Source of the DNA: Methylobacterium platani
GTDB taxonomy: Bacteria; Pseudomonadota; Alphaproteobacteria; Rhizobiales; Beijerinckiaceae
Assembly (NCBI RefSeq): GCF_001653715.1
Contig: NZ_LWHQ01000022.1
Coordinates: 62,001-126,000, forward strand
Reading direction: 5' to 3'
DNA: 64,000 bases
Shown: piece after piece, positions 44,846 to 56,091 of the stretch
Layout of the letters: every line of letters begins with the position of its first letter
Numbering within the stretch: the first letter of the stretch is position 1
Notes under the pieces: model-generated
What the model was told of the DNA's origin: nothing
What the model saw: only the letters and a program-made list of their open reading frames with translations
Databases searched by the model: none
Program-made: the position numbers and the translations under genes

Positions 44846-44872
44846 AACCCTCCCCCGCAGAGGGGGAGGGTT
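44846..44872. repeat. GC-rich stem-loop repeat between hemE and hemJ
   Basis: AACCCTCCCCC (44846-44856) pairs perfectly with GGGGGAGGGTT (44862-44872) around a 5-nt loop. It is followed by a CCCCTCCCCTCACCCCC stretch (about 44882-44899) that resembles words in the other palindromic elements of this window. Confidence 0.7.
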
Positions 44873-44892
44873 GTTGTGGTGGCCCCCTCCCC

Positions 44893-45981
44893 TCACCCCC
44901 GCAGCCGCGCCAGCATCCGCTCGACATGCGCGATCGGCGTCTGCGGGGTGATGCCGTGGCCGAGGTTGAAGATGTGGGGCGTGCCGGCGGTCGCCTCCAG
45001 GATCGCGTCCACGGCGGCGTCGAGCGCCGCGCCGCCGGCGATCAGGGTCTCGGGGTGGAGGTTGCCCTGCGTGACCACCGAGGCCGGCAGGCGGGCGCGG
45101 AGCGCCTTCAGATCCACCGCCCAGTCGACCCCGACCGCGTCGGCACCGGTCTCGGCGGCGACGCGGGCATGTCCCTCGAGCCCGGAGCCGCGGGCGAAGA
45201 CGATGATCTTGGCGCCCGGCACCCGGGCACGGATGCCCGACACCATCCGGGCGATCGGTTCGAGGCTCCAGCGCGCCAGCGCGTCGCCGGTCTCGCCGGC
45301 CGGCACGTCCGGCAGGCTGCCGGCATGGCTCTCGAAGATCTGCACCGCGTCGGCGCCGGCCTCGAACTGGCGCACCAGGTACTCGATCGAGACCGCGACC
45401 AGCCGGTCGATCAAGGCGTCGAGGAGAGCGGGGTCGCGGGCGGCGAGGGCGCGGGCCGGCGCAAGATCCGGCGTGCCGCGCCCGCCGATCATGTAGCTCG
45501 CCACCGTCCAGGGCGCGCCGCAGAAGCCGAGCAGCGTCGTCTCGGCCGGCAGCTCCGCCCGCAGGCGGCCGACGGTCTCGAACACGGGCGCCAGGTGTCG
45601 CATGATCCGCGGGTCGCCGGCCTCGATCAGCCGGTCGAATTCGGGCCGGCCGGCCATCGGGTCGAGGCGGGGCCCCTCCCCTTCCACGAAGCGCACGTCC
45701 TGGCCGAGCGCGTGGGGCACGACCAGGATGTCGGAGAACAGGATCGACGCCTCGAAGCCGAAGCGGCGGATCGGCTGGAGGGTGACCTCGGTGGCGAAGT
45801 CGGGGTTGTAGCAGAGGTCGAGGAAGGAGCCCGCCTCGGCCCGCACGGCCCGGTATTCCGGGAGGTAGCGCCCGGCCTGGCGCATCATCCAGGCCGGCGG
45901 CGGCGACAGCGCCTCGCCGGCCAGCACCCGCAGGATCGGCCGCTCAGCGGCTCCCCGTCCGGCTCCCGCGGTCCCGCCCAT
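44893..45981 (-). CDS. hemE: Uroporphyrinogen decarboxylase
   Basis: This 362-residue enzyme decarboxylates the four acetate side chains of uroporphyrinogen III to coproporphyrinogen III. Seen: the N-terminal [16 protein letters not shown] signature, [14 protein letters not shown] and the second signature [16 protein letters not shown]. It reads leftward away from the non-coding gap that begins at 45982. In Caulobacter and Rickettsia hemE flanks the replication origin in just this way. hemJ lies downstream. Confidence 0.97.
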   Translation of the reverse strand: MGGTAGAGRGAAERPILRVLAGEALSPPPAWMMRQAGRYLPEYRAVRAEAGSFLDLCYNPDFATEVTLQPIRRFGFEASILFSDILVVPHALGQDVRFVEGEGPRLDPMAGRPEFDRLIEAGDPRIMRHLAPVFETVGRLRAELPAETTLLGFCGAPWTVASYMIGGRGTPDLAPARALAARDPALLDALIDRLVAVSIEYLVRQFEAGADAVQIFESHAGSLPDVPAGETGDALARWSLEPIARMVSGIRARVPGAKIIVFARGSGLEGHARVAAETGADAVGVDWAVDLKALRARLPASVVTQGNLHPETLIAGGAALDAAVDAILEATAGTPHIFNLGHGITPQTPIAHVERMLARLRG

Positions 45982-46116
45982 TCTCTCGTCCCCCCCGAAA
46001 ACCCGATTCCGCCACGCCGGCGGCCCGTTTCCCTATGCCGAGAACCGCCCCTCGGCGCCAGCCCGGCGCGTCGTCGCGACCCCCGGCGATGCCCATCCCC
46101 AGCCAGGCCTCTGAAA

Positions 46117-46149
46117 AGAAAAGAGAGATTCTAGGAATCTGTTTTTTCT
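46117..46149. other. AT-rich inverted repeat in the putative origin
   Basis: Two 15-nt arms (46117-46131 and 46135-46149) match at 12 of 15 positions, with a perfect inner palindrome AGATTCTAGGAATCT (46126-46140) that holds two overlapping-context GANTC sites. It is the most AT-rich stretch of the gap and a candidate DNA-unwinding element or promoter. Confidence 0.5.
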
Positions 46150-46210
46150 ATTGGGGGCAGGCATCGCGGGGCCCCAGGCCCGTCCACAGGCCGTCCCCAC
46201 CGCCGGTGCG

Positions 46211-46226
46211 TTAAGAGGCCTTTAAC
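46211..46226. promoter_or_regulatory. CtrA-type binding site
   Basis: TTAAGAGGCCTTTAAC fits the full consensus TTAA-N7-TTAAC of the cell-cycle regulator CtrA, which in Caulobacter blocks initiation by binding the origin. Confidence 0.6.
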
Positions 46227-46338
46227 AGATTTGCTCCATTGTCGAAGGATCGCGAGAGTCAGGAGGGGCTTGGCCCCTGCCGGCCTCGACTCAGGCGTCC
46301 CACGTCCCGGATTCTCCCACGGGCGGCCCGCCACGAGT

Positions 46339-46375
46339 GTTAACGGCAGGCCTGTTGAGCCGTCGAGCCGTTAAC
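46339..46375. other. Inverted repeat with paired TTAAC words in the putative origin
   Basis: GTTAACGGC (46339-46347) and GCCGTTAAC (46367-46375) are perfect 9-bp arms separated by 19 nt. Each arm includes TTAAC, so CtrA or another dimeric protein could bind. Confidence 0.5.
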
Positions 46376-46413
46376 CCACAGGCCTCCCGCCTGGACCTCG
46401 CCTCCGCGGCGCA

Positions 46414-46422
46414 TTATCCACA
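46414..46422 (+). promoter_or_regulatory. DnaA box
   Basis: TTATCCACA is a perfect match to the consensus DnaA box. No second perfect box was found; CCGTCCACA at 46183 and TTAACCCACA at 46371 are weak look-alikes. Confidence 0.65.
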
Positions 46423-46620
46423 CTCATCGACTCCGCGCGGCCGATCGGTGGACGACGCACCGGGCGCCGGAATCGACCTGGAGACGCGCCCGATCGCCCT
46501 GGCCTCGGGTGCAGCTCCAGGTCCTTGATCGTGCTGCATTTTCCCTCGACGAACCGGTCTCCGCCGCGTCGGAAAATGCGCGAGAGTCCGCCGCACCCGC
46601 GGCGAACCCGGGGAGCCCGC

Positions 46621-47451
46621 GTGGTCCGCAGCTACTTCCACCTCCACCTCGTGTCGGATTCCACCGGCGAGACCCTGATCAATGTCGGCCGCGCCGCGGC
46701 GGCGCAGTACGAGGGGGTGTCGGCGATCGAGCACGTCTATCCCCTCGTGCGCTCGGGCACCCAGCTCGAACGGGTGATCAACGAGATCGAGCAGGCCCCC
46801 GGCATCGTGCTCTATACCCTGGTCGGGCGCGAGCTGACCGAGCGGCTGGAGGAGGCCTGCCGGGCCACCGGCTCGCCGCTGCTCTCGGTGCTCGAGCCGG
46901 TGCACCGGCTGCTGCAATCCTATCTCGGCACCCACTCCACCGCCCGGCCGGGCGCCCAGCACATGCTGAACGCGGAGTACTTCAAGCGCATCGACGCGAT
47001 GAACTTCACGCTCGCCCACGACGACGGCAACCTGCCGCCGGACCTCAACGAGGCGGACGTGATCCTGCTCGGGGTGAGCCGCACCTCGAAGACGCCGACG
47101 GCGATCTACCTCGCCAATCGCGGCCTGAAGACCACCAACATCCCGCTGATCCCCGGCGTGCCGCCGCCGGCGGTGCTGGAGACCCTGCGCCAGCCGCTCA
47201 TCGTCGGGCTGATCGCCTCGCCGGAGCGGATCGTCCAGATCCGCCAGAACCGCCTGCTCAGCCTCAAGGCCGACGATTCCTCCTCCTACGTCGACCGCGA
47301 TGCGGTGGCGAACGAGATCGCGACCTCGCGCCGGCTCTTCGCCCGCAACCGCTGGCCGGTGATCGACGTCACCCGGCGCTCGATCGAGGAGACGGCGGCG
47401 GCGATCGTCGACCTCCACCGCGAGCACCGGCTGAAGTTCATCGCCGATTGA
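46621..47451 (+). CDS. DUF299 bifunctional kinase/pyrophosphorylase (PPDK/PEP synthase regulatory protein)
   Basis: This 276-residue protein starts at GTG 46621, with GGAG 5 nt upstream. It begins FHLHLVSDSTGETL and has the DUF299 P-loop GVSRTSKT (151-158) and KTTNIPLIPGVPPP. The family switches PEP synthase or pyruvate, phosphate dikinase off and on by ADP-dependent phosphorylation and phosphate-dependent dephosphorylation. Which target applies here is not evident. It heads the rightward operon DUF299-maf-aroE-coaE-dnaQ and is the right flank of the putative origin. Confidence 0.93.
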   Translation: MVRSYFHLHLVSDSTGETLINVGRAAAAQYEGVSAIEHVYPLVRSGTQLERVINEIEQAPGIVLYTLVGRELTERLEEACRATGSPLLSVLEPVHRLLQSYLGTHSTARPGAQHMLNAEYFKRIDAMNFTLAHDDGNLPPDLNEADVILLGVSRTSKTPTAIYLANRGLKTTNIPLIPGVPPPAVLETLRQPLIVGLIASPERIVQIRQNRLLSLKADDSSSYVDRDAVANEIATSRRLFARNRWPVIDVTRRSIEETAAAIVDLHREHRLKFIAD

Positions 47452-47456
47452 CGCCG

Positions 47457-48077
47457 ATGCCGTCCCCCTCCCCGCTCTGGCGCGGGTCCGCGCCGCTCCT
47501 CCTCGCCTCGACCAGCCCGACCCGGCGCGCGCTGCTCGCCTCCGCGGGGCTCGATCCCGAGACCCGGTCGCCGGGCGTCGACGAGCGCGCCGTCGAGGCG
47601 CAGGCCGCCGGCCTCTCCCCCGTCGATCTCGCCGGGCGCCTGGCCGAAGCCAAGGCCGCCGCAGTCGCGGTCCAGGCCCCCGACCGGGTAGTGATCGGCG
47701 CCGACCAGGTGCTCGACCTCGACGGCACGGTGTTCCACAAGCCCGCCGACCGGGCCGGGGCCGCCGCCCATCTCGCGCGGTTGCAGGGGCGCACCCACGC
47801 GCTCCATTCCGCCGTGGCCCTGGCGGTCGACGGCGCGGTGGTGGAGCGCTTCGTCGCGACCGCGCGGCTCACCATGCGCGCCCTCGACGAGGCGGGGATC
47901 GCCGCCTATCTCGACGCCGCCGGCCCCGCCGTCACCGGCAGCGTCGGCGCCTACCAGCTCGAGGGCGCGGGCATCCACCTGTTCGACCGGATCGAGGGCG
48001 ACCACTCGACCATCCTGGGCCTGCCGCTCCTGGCCTTGCTCGCGCGCCTGCGGGAGCGGGGCCTGCTGGCGTTCTGA
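47457..48077 (+). CDS. maf: Maf-family nucleoside triphosphate pyrophosphatase
   Basis: The 206-residue protein has the Maf start LLLASTSPTRRALLASAG, VVIGADQVLDLDG, KPADRAGAAAHLARLQGRTH and GSVGAYQLEGAGIHLFDRIEGDHSTILGLPL. Maf proteins hydrolyse modified or non-canonical nucleotides (house-cleaning role). ATG 47457 lies 5 bp after the DUF299 stop, so the two are co-transcribed. Confidence 0.93.
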   Translation: MPSPSPLWRGSAPLLLASTSPTRRALLASAGLDPETRSPGVDERAVEAQAAGLSPVDLAGRLAEAKAAAVAVQAPDRVVIGADQVLDLDGTVFHKPADRAGAAAHLARLQGRTHALHSAVALAVDGAVVERFVATARLTMRALDEAGIAAYLDAAGPAVTGSVGAYQLEGAGIHLFDRIEGDHSTILGLPLLALLARLRERGLLAF

Positions 48078-48090
48078 GACGACCTTCGCG

Positions 48091-48954
48091 ATGACGATTC
48101 CACACCCCCGAGCCTTCGTGGTCGGCCACCCGATCGGCCATTCGCGCTCGCCGCTGATCCACGGCCACTGGCTCGCCGAGCACGGCCTGCCCGGGACTTA
48201 CGAGCGTGTCGACGTCCATCCCGACGCCTTCCCGGATTTCGTCCGCAGCCTCCGGGCCGAGGGCTTCGTCGGCGGCAACGTCACGATCCCGCACAAGGAG
48301 GCGGCGTTCCGCCTCAGCCAGGTGCTGACGCCGCGGGCGGAGCGGATCGGCGCCGTCAACACCCTGTGGTTCGAGGACGGGCGCCTCTTCGGCGACAACA
48401 CCGACGCGCCGGGCTTCCTCGCCCATCTCGATGCCAGCCTCGGCGCGGGCTGGCCGGCGGCGACGGGCCTCGCCGCGGGGCGTGCCACCCTGGTGCTCGG
48501 CGCCGGCGGGGCGGCCCGGGCGATCCTGGTCGGGCTCCTGGAGCGCGGCCTTCCCCGCCTGATCGTCGCCAACCGCAGCGCCGAGCGGGCCGAGGGGCTG
48601 ACGGCCCTCGATCCGGCCCGCATCGCCGCAGTGGCCTGGGACGCGGTGCCGGCCCGTCTCCCGGAGACCGGGCTCCTCATCAACACCACGGCGCTCGGCA
48701 TGGCCGGGCAGGACCCGCTCGCCCTCGACCTCGCGCCGTTGCCCGCCGCGGCGGCGGTGGCCGACATCGTCTACGTGCCGCTCGAGACCCCGCTGCTCGC
48801 CGCCGCCCGCGCCCGGGGGCTTCCCGCCGTCGACGGGCTCGGCATGCTGCTGCACCAGGCGGTGCCGGGTTTTTCGCGATGGTTCGGCCGCACGCCCGCG
48901 GTGTCGCCGGATTTGCGCGCCCGCATCGTCGCCGATCTCGGGAGCCACGGATGA
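48091..48954 (+). CDS. aroE: Shikimate dehydrogenase
   Basis: The 287-residue NADPH enzyme reduces 3-dehydroshikimate to shikimate for aromatic amino acid synthesis. Seen: VVGHPIGHSRSPLIHGHWL (substrate Ser pair), GNVTIPHKEAAF with the catalytic Lys, NTDAPGFL, and the dinucleotide loop LVLGAGGAARAILVGL, followed by VANRSAERA (NADP-selective Arg). It is third in the origin-proximal operon, 13 bp after maf, and overlaps coaE by 4 bp. Confidence 0.95.
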   Translation: MTIPHPRAFVVGHPIGHSRSPLIHGHWLAEHGLPGTYERVDVHPDAFPDFVRSLRAEGFVGGNVTIPHKEAAFRLSQVLTPRAERIGAVNTLWFEDGRLFGDNTDAPGFLAHLDASLGAGWPAATGLAAGRATLVLGAGGAARAILVGLLERGLPRLIVANRSAERAEGLTALDPARIAAVAWDAVPARLPETGLLINTTALGMAGQDPLALDLAPLPAAAAVADIVYVPLETPLLAAARARGLPAVDGLGMLLHQAVPGFSRWFGRTPAVSPDLRARIVADLGSHG

Positions 48955-49556
48955 GCCGGCCCTTCATCCTCGGGCTGACCGGCTCGATCGGCATGGGCAA
49001 GAGCGCCACCGCGGCGATGTTCCGTGCCCGACACGTGCCGGTCCACGATGCCGATGCCTGCGTCCACGCCCTCTACGGGCCGGGCGGGGCCGCCGCAATC
49101 GCCATCGGCGAGGCCTTTCCCGGCACGCTCGCGCCCGACGGCTCGGTCGACCGCACGGCGTTGCGCAACGCGGTCCTCGGCGACACTGAGCGCCTGCGCC
49201 GTCTCGAATCCCTGGTCCATCCCCTGGTGCGGCGGGCCCGGGACGAGTTCCTCGCCATCCATGCCGCCTCAGCCCTCGTCGTGCTCGACGTGCCGCTCCT
49301 GTTCGAGACCGGCGGCGAGGCGGGGTGCGACGCCGTCGCGGTGGTGACCGCCCCGCCGGAGGTGCAGCGCGCCCGGGTGCTCGCCCGGCCGGGCATGACC
49401 GAGGAGGCCTTCGGGCAGATCCTGGCCAAGCAGATGCCCGATGCCGAGAAGCGCCGCCGCGCCGATTACCTCATCGAGACCGACCGGGGCTTCCCGCACG
49501 CCGAGGCGCAGGTCGACGCGGTGATCGCGGCCGCCGCGGCGAGGCGGGCCGGTTAA
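48951..49556 (+). CDS. coaE: Dephospho-CoA kinase
   Basis: The 201-residue kinase performs the last step of coenzyme A synthesis. Seen: the P-loop GLTGSIGMGKSA (8-19), VHDADACVHALYGPGG and VVLDVPLLFETGGEAGCDAVAVV. ATG 48951 overlaps the aroE stop (ATGA); the longer open frame upstream overlaps aroE and is rejected. Confidence 0.95.
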   Translation: MSRPFILGLTGSIGMGKSATAAMFRARHVPVHDADACVHALYGPGGAAAIAIGEAFPGTLAPDGSVDRTALRNAVLGDTERLRRLESLVHPLVRRARDEFLAIHAASALVVLDVPLLFETGGEAGCDAVAVVTAPPEVQRARVLARPGMTEEAFGQILAKQMPDAEKRRRADYLIETDRGFPHAEAQVDAVIAAAAARRAG

Positions 49557-49607
49557 CGCTTCGTCGCTACACCGGTCGAAACCCACGTCTGGAAGGGAGC
49601 CGCAGGC

Positions 49608-50321
49608 ATGCTGCGCGAGATCGTCCTCGACACCGAGACCACCGGTACCGAGGCCAAGACCGACCGGCTGATCGAGATCGGCTGCATCGAGCTCCTCAAC
49701 CACATTCCGTCGGGGCGCGAGTTCCACCGCTACATCAACCCGCAGCGGGCGGTGTCGGAGGGCGCGTTCCGGGTCCACGGCCTCTCGGATGCGTTCCTCG
49801 CCGACAAGCCGCTCTTCGCCCAGATCCTGCCCGATTTCCTCGCGTTCTGCGGCGACGCGACCCTCGTGATCCACAACGCCGCCTTCGACGTCGGCTTCCT
49901 CAACGCGGAGTACGCGCGGCTCGGCGACAAATCCCCGCCGCTGATCGAGCTCGCCTCCGTCGTCGACACCCTGGCGCTCGCCCGGCGCAAGCATCCGGGC
50001 GCCGCCAACAACCTCGACGCGCTGTGCTCGCGCTACGGCATCGACAATTCCCGCCGCACCAAGCACGGCGCGCTCCTCGACTCGCAGATCCTGGCGGAAG
50101 TCTATATCGAGCTGCTCGGCGGCAAGCAGACGACGCTCGGTCTGACGGTCGAGGGCAATGCCGGCCCGGCCGGACCGAGCCTGCACGCCGCGCCGGTCGA
50201 GCACGGCCCCCGCCCGACCCGCAGCCGCCTCACCGAGGCCGAGCTGGCGGCCCATGCGGCCTTCGCGGCGGGCATGGGCGAGAAGGCGATCTGGCGGGAT
50301 TATCTGGGGGAGGCGGGGTGA
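49608..50321 (+). CDS. dnaQ: DNA polymerase III epsilon subunit (proofreading exonuclease)
   Basis: The 237-residue DEDDh 3'-5' exonuclease proofreads replication as part of the Pol III core. Seen: ExoI EIVLDTETTG (Asp8, Glu10), ExoII VIHNAAFDVGFLN, and ExoIII HGALLDSQILAEVY with the catalytic His and Asp. The C-terminal region (about 180-237) is the tail that contacts the alpha subunit. It is the last gene of the origin-proximal set; the gene that follows is a toxin gene. Confidence 0.95.
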   Translation: MLREIVLDTETTGTEAKTDRLIEIGCIELLNHIPSGREFHRYINPQRAVSEGAFRVHGLSDAFLADKPLFAQILPDFLAFCGDATLVIHNAAFDVGFLNAEYARLGDKSPPLIELASVVDTLALARRKHPGAANNLDALCSRYGIDNSRRTKHGALLDSQILAEVYIELLGGKQTTLGLTVEGNAGPAGPSLHAAPVEHGPRPTRSRLTEAELAAHAAFAAGMGEKAIWRDYLGEAG

Positions 50322-50388
50322 GCGCGTTGACGTGAAGGGATTTGCCCGCATCCGCGACGAGCGTACAAACACTTCGTAGGTTCGTTGT

Positions 50389-50718
50389 ATGAAGGTGCTC
50401 AAGTTTCACGGCAGCTCCCTCGGCGATCTGCGTGCCTTCTCGCACGCGGCGCGGCGTGAAGCGGGTTATCAGCTCGACAGGGTCCAGAACGGGCTGGCGC
50501 CGAACGACTGGAAGCCGATGCCCACTATCGGGATCGGCGTGCAGGAAATTAGGATACGGGACGAGGCTGGTGCGTTCCGGGTAATCTATGTCGCCAAGTT
50601 CGCCAATGCGGTCCACGTACGACACTGCTTTCAGAAGAAGACACAGAAGACGAGCGCCGCGGATCTGGATCTGGCATCGAAGCGCTACGCCAATCTCGCG
50701 AGGGAGCTAGGCCGATGA
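50389..50718 (+). CDS. HigB-like (phage Gp49-type) toxin
   Basis: This 109-residue protein follows the RelE/HigB-like 'phage-derived Gp49' pattern: KFHGSSLGDLRAFSHAARREAGYQLDRVQNGLAP, VQEIRIRDEAGAFRVIYVAKFANAVHVRHCFQKKTQKTSAADLDLASKRYANL. Such toxins cut mRNA on the ribosome. Its GC content is lower than that of its neighbours, suggesting acquisition. It is toxin-first and overlaps the HTH antitoxin by 4 bp (ATGA). Confidence 0.88.
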   Translation: MKVLKFHGSSLGDLRAFSHAARREAGYQLDRVQNGLAPNDWKPMPTIGIGVQEIRIRDEAGAFRVIYVAKFANAVHVRHCFQKKTQKTSAADLDLASKRYANLARELGR

Positions 50719-50996
50719 GCGACGACGGTTTTGCGAGCGTGTGGGATGCCATCGAGGATACACCCGCGGATGCTCAGACAATGAAGCTCCGCTCCGCCCT
50801 GTTGATGGCGCTGGATCGACACATCGGAGCGAAGGAGTGGACGCAGGCCGAGGCGGCGCAAAGACTCGGCGCGACGGAGCCCCGCGTTGTAGATCTCCTG
50901 CGCGGCAGGATCGACCTGTTTCCACTCGACGATCTCGTCGCCCTGCTGGCCGCAGCCGGGCTTCACGTCGAGCTTCGCGTCTCGGACGCGGCCTGA
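50715..50996 (+). CDS. XRE-family antitoxin (HigA-like)
   Basis: This 93-residue protein has an HTH (KEWTQAEAAQRLGATEPRVVDLLRGRIDLFPLDDLVALLAAAGLHVELRV) typical of the HTH_37 antitoxins paired with Gp49/HigB toxins. It overlaps the toxin stop. It should neutralise the toxin and repress the pair. It converges on gcvP. Confidence 0.88.
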   Translation: MSDDGFASVWDAIEDTPADAQTMKLRSALLMALDRHIGAKEWTQAEAAQRLGATEPRVVDLLRGRIDLFPLDDLVALLAAAGLHVELRVSDAA

Positions 50997-51042
50997 TCCG
51001 ATCGGCGCCCGGCCTCCGTCGAGGTTGGGCGCCGCTGGCGTC

Positions 51043-53892
<2,850 letters not shown>

Positions 53893-53948
53893 GGGAGAGG
53901 TGTCCTGACCGGAGCCGTACAACGCGGCTCAAAAGGTGGAGCGCATCT

Positions 53949-54114
53949 CCCCTCTCCCGCGTGGGAGAGGGGCCGGGGGATCGAAGATCCCGCGTGAGGG
54001 TGGCTCGGGTCCCGCAATGACCCGGAACCGGCGAGCTGCCCAGCTTGACGGGCGGCGGCTTATCTGGAAGCCGAGCCACCCTCACCCCTACCCCTCTCCC
54101 AAACGGGAGAGGGG
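53949..54114. repeat. Paired palindromic repeat element between gcvH and gcvP
   Basis: Two identical stems, CCCCTCTCCC-N4-GGGAGAGGGG, lie at 53949-53972 and 54091-54114. Between them are perfect 15-bp arms GTGAGGGTGGCTCGG (53994-54008) and CCGAGCCACCCTCAC (54071-54085). The whole is a 166-bp mirror-ordered element inside the gcv operon. A similar element is at 58870-59017. Confidence 0.85.
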
Positions 54115-54164
54115 ATCCCGCGCTTGACTGGTGTCGGAACAGATCAGACGAAGATCGTCGCAGT

Positions 54165-54527
54165 TCAGCCGACGAAGGCGCGGTAGGCCGCCTCGTCCAT
54201 CAGCCCGTCGAGCTGGGACGGATCGCTGAGGCGCACGCGGTAGAGCCAGCCGGCGCCCTGCGGGTCGGTGCCGACGCTCTCCGGGTTGCTCACCGCGGCC
54301 TCGTTGATCGCGGTCACCTCGCCGTCGACCGGCGCGTAGACGTCGGAGGCCGCCTTGACCGATTCCACCACCGCGGCGGCGGCGCCCCTGGTCAGCGTGG
54401 CGCCGACCTTCGGCAGCTCGACGAAGACGAGGTCGCCGAGCTGCTCGGCGGCGTGGTCGGTGATCCCCACCGTCGCCACGTCGCCTTCCAGGCGCAGCCA
54501 CTCGTGCTCGTCGGTGTATTTCAGCAT
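54165..54527 (-). CDS. gcvH: Glycine cleavage system H protein
   Basis: The 120-residue lipoyl carrier shuttles the aminomethyl group between GcvP, GcvT and the L protein. Seen: [36 protein letters not shown] and the lipoylation site [17 protein letters not shown] (Lys58). The ATG at 54527 follows AAGGA-like sequence. It is 17 bp after gcvT; the gap to gcvP (272 bp) holds the repeat element. Confidence 0.96.
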   Translation of the reverse strand: MLKYTDEHEWLRLEGDVATVGITDHAAEQLGDLVFVELPKVGATLTRGAAAAVVESVKAASDVYAPVDGEVTAINEAAVSNPESVGTDPQGAGWLYRVRLSDPSQLDGLMDEAAYRAFVG

Positions 54528-54544
54528 GAAGGACACTCCCTCGT

Positions 54545-55690
54545 TCAGGAACGCTTGAAGCCGGCGGGGCGGAACGGCAGCGGCGCCACCGCGCAGGGCA
54601 GGCGCTGGCCGCGCACCTCGGCGAAGACGGGGGTGCCGGGCACGGCCAGCGTGCTCGGCAGCACCCCCATGGCGATCGGCCCGTCCAGGCTCGGCCCGAA
54701 GCCGCCGGAGGTGACCCGGCCGACCGGCTCGGACGCATCCGCGGCGGCATAGAGCGCCGCGCCCGCCCGCACCGGCGTGCGCCCCTCCGGGCGCAGGCCG
54801 ACCCGCAGCCGCGCCGGCCCGTCGTCCAGCTCGGTAAGGATGCGCTCGGCGCCGGGAAACCCGCCGGCCCGGGCGCCGCTGCGCCGCCGCACCTTCGGGA
54901 TCGCCCAGGACAGGCCGGCCTCGACCGGCGAGGTCTCGTGGTCGATGTCCGCGCCGTGCAGGCACAGGCCGGCCTCGAGGCGCAGCGAATCGCGGGCGCC
55001 GAGGCCGACCGGCTTCACGTCCGGATCGGCGAGCAGCGCCCGGGCGAGCGCCACGGCGGAGCCGGGCGGCAGCGCGATCTCGAACCCGTCCTCGCCGGTA
55101 TAGCCGGCCCGCACGATGACGCCGTCCTCGCCCTGGAACGAGACGGCACGGGCATCCATGAACCGCATCTCGGCCACCGCCGGCAGATGGCGGGCGAGCG
55201 CCGCTTCCGCCCCCGGGCCCTGGAGCGCGATCAGCGCCCGGTCGACCGGCTCCACCGTGCACTCGGTGCCGATCGCGTCGAGCAGGTGGGCGAGGTCGGC
55301 GGCCTTGTTGGCGGCGTTGACGACCAGCAGGTAATGGTCGCCCAGGTTGGCGAGCATCAGGTCGTCGAGGATGCCGCCGCCCTGCGTCGTCAGGAAGCCG
55401 TAGCGCTGACGGCCGGGCGGAAGCCCGACGACGTCGATCGGCACCACCGTCTCGAGGGCGCGGGCGGTGTCGGCGAGGTCGCCGGAGCGGGCCCGCACGG
55501 CGATCTGGCCCATATGCGAGACGTCGAACAGCCCAACCGCCCTGCGGGTGTGCAGGTGCTCCTTGAGGAGCCCGAGCGGGTATTGCAGCGGCATCCTATA
55601 GCCGGCGAACGGCACCATCCGGGCGCCGGCCTCCTGGTGCAGCGCGTGCAGGGGCGTCTGGAGCAGGCTGGCGGCCGTATCGGCGGTCAT
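54545..55690 (-). CDS. gcvT: Glycine cleavage system aminomethyltransferase, T protein
   Basis: The 381-residue folate enzyme releases ammonia and forms methylene-THF from the aminomethyl-lipoyl intermediate. Seen: [66 protein letters not shown] and [19 protein letters not shown] 55690 is chosen; the open frame continues upstream through a palindrome and is not conserved. It is the first gene of the gcv operon and is divergent from aceE. Confidence 0.95.
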   Translation of the reverse strand: MTADTAASLLQTPLHALHQEAGARMVPFAGYRMPLQYPLGLLKEHLHTRRAVGLFDVSHMGQIAVRARSGDLADTARALETVVPIDVVGLPPGRQRYGFLTTQGGGILDDLMLANLGDHYLLVVNAANKAADLAHLLDAIGTECTVEPVDRALIALQGPGAEAALARHLPAVAEMRFMDARAVSFQGEDGVIVRAGYTGEDGFEIALPPGSAVALARALLADPDVKPVGLGARDSLRLEAGLCLHGADIDHETSPVEAGLSWAIPKVRRRSGARAGGFPGAERILTELDDGPARLRVGLRPEGRTPVRAGAALYAAADASEPVGRVTSGGFGPSLDGPIAMGVLPSTLAVPGTPVFAEVRGQRLPCAVAPLPFRPAGFKRS

Positions 55691-56091
55691 CGGAACGGTG
55701 GCTCCCCGAGCGCGTTCGGGCCTGGGCGGGCCGACGATCCCGTCTTTCCGCGTCGAAGCGGCTTCGACGCAAGAAGAGCGACGGGCAGGCAGGCCCCGCA
55801 CGGCCCGATTTCGGCTGTGAGCTTAGGACAAAAGTGCCATTGACGCTACCCGGTGGGCGTCCGGCGATCGGGCTCCTCGGAATGGCCGCGCCGGGCGCGC
55901 TGCCAGGAATCCGGGGTCGGGCGCGGACCGCCGGACGGTGCCGGTCGGCTACCCGCCTGCGGCAAGATCGACCGTGAACGCCCGTTCCGGCGAAAATGTT
56001 TTGCGCATCCCGCCGCAGCGGCGGCAAACGAAGCAGCATCTACCGCGACCGGGGAACTATCCTGGCGCGATCCAAGGGAGGAATCCAGGCC
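55691..56091. promoter_or_regulatory. Divergent gcvT/aceE control region with a 21-bp palindrome
   Basis: This 401-bp gap holds no gene. GCGTCGAAGC-G-GCTTCGACGC (55750-55770) is a perfect palindrome, 60-80 bp upstream of gcvT, and could be an operator or a leader stem-loop. I looked for a glycine riboswitch in the gcvT leader and did not recognise one. The aceE side has GGAGG at 56077-56081 as its ribosome site. Confidence 0.5.

Larger units (their letters stand above)
45982..46620. other. Putative chromosomal replication origin (oriC/Cori type)
   Basis: This 639-bp gap is non-coding and lies between hemE (leftward) and the DUF299 gene (rightward), the gene pair that flanks the origin in Caulobacter and Rickettsia. 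It contains one perfect DnaA box (46414-46422), a CtrA-type TTAA-N7-TTAAC site (46211-46226), an inverted repeat with two TTAAC words (46339-46375), an AT-rich inverted repeat (46117-46149) and GANTC sites at 46005, 46127, 46135, 46256, 46288, 46310, 46429 and 46584. AGGCCT occurs four times. The hemE and DUF299 promoters must also lie here. Confidence 0.75.

Noticed and set aside
55691..55850. Glycine riboswitch in the gcvT leader
   Set aside because: The paired GC-rich glycine aptamer words could not be found on the gcvT-sense strand; only a palindrome is present.
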